DNA from: SZUA-229 sp041589455 | GTDB lineage: Bacteria; Pseudomonadota; Gammaproteobacteria; SZUA-229 | Assembly: GCA_041589455.1 (NCBI GenBank) | Contig: JBFHVQ010000003.1 | Coordinates: 1 to 64,000 of the forward strand | DNA length: 64,000 nucleotides | Direction: 5' to 3' | Shown: piece by piece, positions 60,330 to 64,000 of the stretch | Numbering within the stretch: position 1 is the first letter of the stretch | How the letters are laid out: each line of letters starts with the position of its first letter | Notes under the pieces: model-generated | The model's input: the letters and a program-made list of their open reading frames with translations, nothing else | Databases searched by the model: none | What the model was told of the DNA's origin: nothing | Translations under genes and position numbers: made by a program

Positions 60330-62372
60330 TTAAAACTTCATGCGTGCTTCGAGGTAAATGTTACGTTTTGCTAATGGCAAATCATTTGTAATATTACGAC
60401 CTGTGAATTCTCTTGCATCAGAGTCGAATAGATTTCTAACAGACATAGAAAACTCCCAGTAATTACTGTTGGAGTACCTCAGTGTTGAGTCAGTAATTGT
60501 ATGATCGTCTACTGATTGACGGCTGTCATTGCTTCTTCTTTCTCTTTCGCCGATCCAGCTTGATTGTATGTTCCAGTTGATATTTTCGCTTGGACTCCAG
60601 TTCAAGCTAATAAATGCTTGATGATCGGCTTCCTGTATGGCAGGTGGATTGTCATCATGTGATCTTGCGGTGTAATTGGCAATGAAGTTGGCGGTATCAG
60701 TTGCCTGCCATCTTGCTTCTATCTCAAGGCCTCTAATATTGTGTTTACCAATATTCTGGTACTGACCGTTATTGTCTCGAGAGATGAGGTCTGATTGTTG
60801 TATGTGAAACAAATTTAAAGCCAGTAGCAAATCAGTGTGGAAAGTATAGTTAAGAGCTAATTCAATAGTTTCTGAACGCTCAGGATCTAATTCAGTATTG
60901 GGCGTTGAGAATGAGGTGAATGCGAAAAGCTCATTATATGTTGGCGGCCTGAAGGCTTTTCCGTAAATAAGTTTTGAAGTTAGCTTTTCTGTGGTTTGCC
61001 AGACCAGAGCGGCACGTGGGTTAAAGGTGTTGCCAAAATCAGAATATTGATCGTAGCGGGCGCCTGCCGTTAATTCCCAATTGTTATTGATGGTCCAGAT
61101 GTCTTCAATAAATGCATGTTTGATAATGCGTGACTTTTCAGGGGCAAAGGCAAACTGGCTGTCGGATATGTCGAGCAGTGGGCTGCCGGCACTTATTGGG
61201 TTGCCGTCGGCGTCAGTGCCAAAATTAACCATATGTACTACAGAGTAGAGGTCCTGCCAGGTATAACCTGTGCCCAGGGTCAGGTTATGATTCTGAAAAC
61301 CAGAGTAGCTTGTGTGTAGCTGAAGTGTAACGCGTCGTTCTGAGGCATCGTTGCGATTTATTAGTCCATCAGGGTAGGTGCCTGAGCCATCGGTGTAACC
61401 GGGAGGGCGTTCGAAAAATCCTTCGCCAGATGTGTAATCAAGGTGCTGGTATCGTAGTTCTGCATTCAGGGACCAGTTGTCGTTAAAGTTGGTATTGTTA
61501 TAGAACAGATCCAGGTTGAAACGAGAATCTTCGCCTTTTGTCAAAGGGTCAAGTACGCCAAATCCAGTTAGGCCAATTTCAACATCCTGCTGTTCACGGT
61601 AATCTGCCTGCAGTCGCCAGTGGTCTTTGGCCAGGGACATTCGTAGGTCATGACTTTCCCAGCCGTAGTTTGCGTCGGCAGGTGCATAGCTGGGGCCAAT
61701 TGCATTCGTCTGGCCGTCGCTTTCGATAAAAGGGGCGTGTCCATTTGTTCTGGAGAAATCTGCAGTAAAGGCAAATTCATAGCCATTGAAATGATTGCCA
61801 TGTTGTAGCCACAGGTTTTGGGTGTTAAAGCTGCCGCTTCGTACACCAAATTCATTATGCCTGATACGGCTTGCCGTTTTAGTTATGACGTTGACGATGC
61901 CCGCTGAAGCGTCAGCGCCAAATAGTGCAGAACCTGGGCCGCGGATGACTTCTATGCGTTCAATGATGCTGGCGGGAATACCCTTCCAGAAAATCCCCAG
62001 GTTCCAGGTCAGGTCTTTCAGTGAGTTGCCATTGATCATTACCAGCGTTTGGTTTCCGGTTGTTCCGCGAAACTGTATTAGTGGCCTGTTTGCAAACTGG
62101 CTGGATCTTATGTGTATGCCTGGAACGGTCTGTAATGCCTCTGTAAGGTTTGTTGCGCCACTGGCTTTAATTTCATCAGCGGTTATCAGGCTGACTACAG
62201 CAGGTGCTTTGCTTGCAGTGCGCTTGGATGTCGTGGCTATAGTGGTTTCGAGACTAATGAGTTCTTCAAGGCTTAGTGAGAGAAAGTGGTCGAGTTGGTG
62301 GCTGGCGTGAGCGGTATATATAGGGGTTTGGCTGAGTGCAATTAATGCACACAAAGAATAAGGTTTAAGCAT
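60330..62372 (-). CDS. TonB-dependent outer membrane receptor
   Basis: 680 residues. A signal peptide (about 1-23) is followed by the SLEELISLETTIATTSKR segment common in receptors paired with YfiR-like proteins. The plug domain (about 50-165) shows APAVVSLITADEIKASG, LTEALQTVPGIHIR and IERIEVIRGPGSALFGADA. A 22-strand barrel follows, ending in a C-terminal Phe (YLEARMKF). Ligand unknown. With the YfiR-like protein and kinase downstream it may act as a signal input rather than, or besides, an importer. A 196-bp gap before the YfiR gene leaves room for a second promoter. Confidence 0.93.
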   Translation of the reverse strand: MLKPYSLCALIALSQTPIYTAHASHQLDHFLSLSLEELISLETTIATTSKRTASKAPAVVSLITADEIKASGATNLTEALQTVPGIHIRSSQFANRPLIQFRGTTGNQTLVMINGNSLKDLTWNLGIFWKGIPASIIERIEVIRGPGSALFGADASAGIVNVITKTASRIRHNEFGVRSGSFNTQNLWLQHGNHFNGYEFAFTADFSRTNGHAPFIESDGQTNAIGPSYAPADANYGWESHDLRMSLAKDHWRLQADYREQQDVEIGLTGFGVLDPLTKGEDSRFNLDLFYNNTNFNDNWSLNAELRYQHLDYTSGEGFFERPPGYTDGSGTYPDGLINRNDASERRVTLQLHTSYSGFQNHNLTLGTGYTWQDLYSVVHMVNFGTDADGNPISAGSPLLDISDSQFAFAPEKSRIIKHAFIEDIWTINNNWELTAGARYDQYSDFGNTFNPRAALVWQTTEKLTSKLIYGKAFRPPTYNELFAFTSFSTPNTELDPERSETIELALNYTFHTDLLLALNLFHIQQSDLISRDNNGQYQNIGKHNIRGLEIEARWQATDTANFIANYTARSHDDNPPAIQEADHQAFISLNWSPSENINWNIQSSWIGERERRSNDSRQSVDDHTITDSTLRYSNSNYWEFSMSVRNLFDSDAREFTGRNITNDLPLAKRNIYLEARMKF

Positions 62373-63186
62373 CGTATGTTATCGGCTTTTGTGATTTTAC
62401 TATTCAAAATATACTACCAACTATAATAGCGCAAGTTCACAGTAATGAATCCTGGATAAATCGTGGTGTGTCGGTGATTGTGATTGTGAAAATTTTAGAT
62501 AAGGGACTGAAAAACTTCCATGTGTTAGCTGCAACTAGTGATATGTAAGAAAATGATAGCGGACTTATCATGTATGTATATGGTGCATGAAGATAAGGGA
62601 GATAGCGTACAAATGTGTAGTGTTGATTGTGTTTGAGGTGTCAGATGTGCTCGTGGGATCATAATGTGGCCAGAGATTGTTACCATAAATTGGCCGTATT
62701 TAGCATCAAATAAGAAGTCGATTCTAATAATGCTAAGGTTCTGCTGTATCAGCAGGCTGTGTAAAAACTCAAAATATTTTAGGCTGGTGGGGGCTCACGC
62801 CTAAATTCACGCACTCATATAGCAATAAAGCAAAAATAAAACTCACTTGAAATGAGTTATTGGATAATAATAACTTTCATTTCCCAACTTCAAAAAACAT
62901 ATATAGTTTTTACACGGTCTGTCAGGAAAGCGGGCGAGTTACCTAAAATAGCAAGAGGCAGAAATCGGCCAGAAGCAGCCAGTTCTCCTTGTCATTACAA
63001 GCCAGGCGAGAATCTTTCAATTCTCTCACCATCTTTGTAGATAGCCAAAAATAGACACGAAGTCCTCTTTCTCGGTTTCGATCAAATTATCTCATATACA
63101 TCCATTTTTGTCTGACATAAATCAATTCTATCACGAGTAAAGATGAGTAAAATTTGTGTATATGCAAGCCAAGGGAGGGCGGGCAA
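62373..63186. other. Large intergenic region with inverted-repeat-bounded segment
   Basis: No supported gene in about 810 bp. It contains the receptor promoter region on the minus strand near the left end. GTGTAAAAACT (62759-62769) is matched in inverted orientation by AGTTTTTACAC (62905-62915). Smaller palindromes are CTGCTG/CAGCAG (62741-62755) and TTTAGGC/GCCTAAA (62778-62805). The right end carries the ribosome binding site GGGAGGG of the next gene. Confidence 0.45.
62759..62915. repeat. Inverted-repeat pair, possible MITE or IS remnant
   Basis: Perfect 11-bp inverted ends (62759-62769 and 62905-62915) bound about 157 bp with an internal palindrome and no coding frame. A GTGTAAAAACT terminus resembles those of some insertion sequences, but I see no clear target duplication. 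Could be chance in AT-rich DNA. Confidence 0.35.
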
Positions 63187-64000
63187 ATGTATATCTACAA
63201 TCTTTCTGTTAGAGTTGTTTTTGTCCTGTTTTTCACGCTCGCAGCAGTAAGTTGCGGTGGTGGTGGAGGCAGTAGCGGCAGTAAAGACAGTGGCGGCGGA
63301 GACGGATCGGATGATACGGAGCTTGTGACCGGACAGTTTATCGATGCCGCGGTTGAAGGTCTGGAATACCAGTGTTCTACAGGTGAATTTAGCGTCAACC
63401 GGGGAACGACCAACAGCAACGGGGAATTCACTTGCCCTCAAGGAGATTCTGTTACCTTCTACCTGGGGCATATCCAGCTGGGGACGGTAGCCGCGGATGG
63501 TGCAGTGGTCACGCCTTACAATCTGTATCCAGGGGATGGCCAGTCAGCAATTAATCTTTCTAGGATTTTGCAGTCGATAGATGTTGATGGCGATGTCAGT
63601 AATGGTATTACTGTTAATGATGCATTGGTCAATAGCATTCCCGCAGATGCTGACATGTCCAGCACAAATTTTGGGGATTACATCACTAGTACAACCTCTA
63701 TTACGCTCGTTACAGAAGCGCAAGCTCAAGCGCATTTAAATCAAACGATTATTGAATCGATTGCTCCAACAACAGCACCGGTTGCTAACGCAGGTGCCGA
63801 TCAGACTGCTTTTATTGGCAATACGATCATTCTGGATGGATCAGCATCCAGCGATGCTGATGGGGATTCATTACAATATACCTGGTCCTGGTATCGTAAA
63901 CCTGTTGGCAGCACTGCAGAGTTTCTGAGTCAAGGAGGTGATGGCAACAGTTTTGTCGCTGATGTTTCTGGTTTGTACACGGTTAGTCTCTGGGTTTTTG
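63187..64000 (+). CDS. PKD-domain lipoprotein, 3' truncated
   Basis: The frame is open from the ATG at 63187 to the window end (271 codons visible). GGAGG at 63174-63178 is the ribosome binding site. A signal peptide ends with a lipobox-like AAVSC, followed by a Gly/Ser-rich spacer (GGGGGSSGSKDSGGG), typical of surface lipoproteins. Next comes an N-terminal domain of about 150 residues (FIDAAVEGLEYQCSTG; NGEFTCPQGDSVTFYLG), a pattern often found repeated in secreted marine proteins. Then a PKD domain begins near APVANAGADQTAFIGN, with LDGSASSDADGDSLQYTWSW. Likely a cell-surface adhesin or polysaccharide-linked protein. Confidence 0.85.
   Translation, partial: MYIYNLSVRVVFVLFFTLAAVSCGGGGGSSGSKDSGGGDGSDDTELVTGQFIDAAVEGLEYQCSTGEFSVNRGTTNSNGEFTCPQGDSVTFYLGHIQLGTVAADGAVVTPYNLYPGDGQSAINLSRILQSIDVDGDVSNGITVNDALVNSIPADADMSSTNFGDYITSTTSITLVTEAQAQAHLNQTIIESIAPTTAPVANAGADQTAFIGNTIILDGSASSDADGDSLQYTWSWYRKPVGSTAEFLSQGGDGNSFVADVSGLYTVSLWVF

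Noticed and set aside
62778..62805. Similarity of the GGCTGGTGGGGGCTCACGCC stretch to the start of primate Alu elements
   Set aside because: Only a short GC-rich resemblance inside bacterial intergenic DNA with its own palindrome; treated as coincidence, not contamination.
62835..62862. ACTCA/TGAGT hairpin as a minus-strand terminator
   Set aside because: Stem of five pairs and no gene upstream on that strand; too weak to call.
1..64000. tRNA, rRNA, CRISPR arrays and prophage
   Set aside because: I looked for T-loop motifs, regularly spaced direct repeats and integrase or phage structural genes and found none that I could support by reading.

Overview
The window is chromosomal DNA of a gammaproteobacterium, with G+C by eye in the mid-40s percent. 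The evidence is gene order: ispH-fkpB-lspA-ileS-ribF-murJ, rpsT, proB-obgE-rpmA-rplU/ispB, gmk-rpoZ-spoT-ridA-recG, dprA-smg-topA-tsaC facing def-fmt-rsmB-trkA-trkH, and hisBHAFIE-tatABC. HisB is monofunctional, spoT is followed by ridA rather than trmH, and type IV pilus genes are present, so a Pseudomonas-like or marine/sulfur-type lineage fits better than the Enterobacterales. The exact order cannot be set from this sequence. I found no tRNA, rRNA or CRISPR.

Layout. 1-3590: end of a type IV pilus cluster (pilY1 without its 5' end, a small secreted protein in the pilY2 position, pilE), closed by a bidirectional terminator. 3656-11597: leftward isoprenoid, lipoprotein, aminoacyl-tRNA, flavin and peptidoglycan genes plus a PilZ protein. 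11768-15283: rpsT, then leftward rplU-rpmA and obgE-proB. 15284-24536: ispB, the three AmmeMemoRadiSam genes (two leftward, one divergent), and gmk-rpoZ-spoT-ridA-recG. 24665-26563: a hybrid histidine kinase. 26584-32737: leftward lysM lipoprotein-dprA-smg-topA-tsaC. 32892-40194: def-fmt-rsmB, trkA-trkH, a methyltransferase and a lipid A type acyltransferase. 40213-42845: a BarA/GacS-like hybrid kinase coupled to a DUF2892 membrane protein, then ttcA. 44252-44570: a non-coding locus. 44570-55510: pip-dtd, a small membrane protein, hisBHAFIE, tatABC, a secreted DUF255 protein and gpmI. 55636-62372: an antiporter, then a leftward receptor-YfiR-kinase operon. 63187-64000: start of a PKD-domain lipoprotein, cut by the window end.

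Two findings stand out. First, the minus strand of 44252-44455 holds a previously unlabelled CsrB/RsmZ-type small RNA. It has 14 GGA motifs in about 200 nt, several in hairpin loops, a strong intrinsic terminator, a -10 element, and an 18-bp GacA-box-like palindrome upstream. A kinase with GacS/BarA architecture lies about 2 kb away, so this stretch may carry parts of a Gac/Rsm circuit. Second, 57240-62372 encodes a TonB-dependent receptor, a YfiR-family periplasmic protein and a kinase whose periplasmic segment resembles CHASE8. This looks like a Yfi-type envelope sensor in which the usual diguanylate cyclase output has been replaced by a phosphorelay.

Most genes are tightly packed, with TAGTG or ATGA stop-start overlaps, and several starts are TTG or GTG (rpsT, gmk, lysM lipoprotein, trkH, ileS, fmt, hisH). 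Where I moved a start from the longest open frame, the reason is given in the entry.
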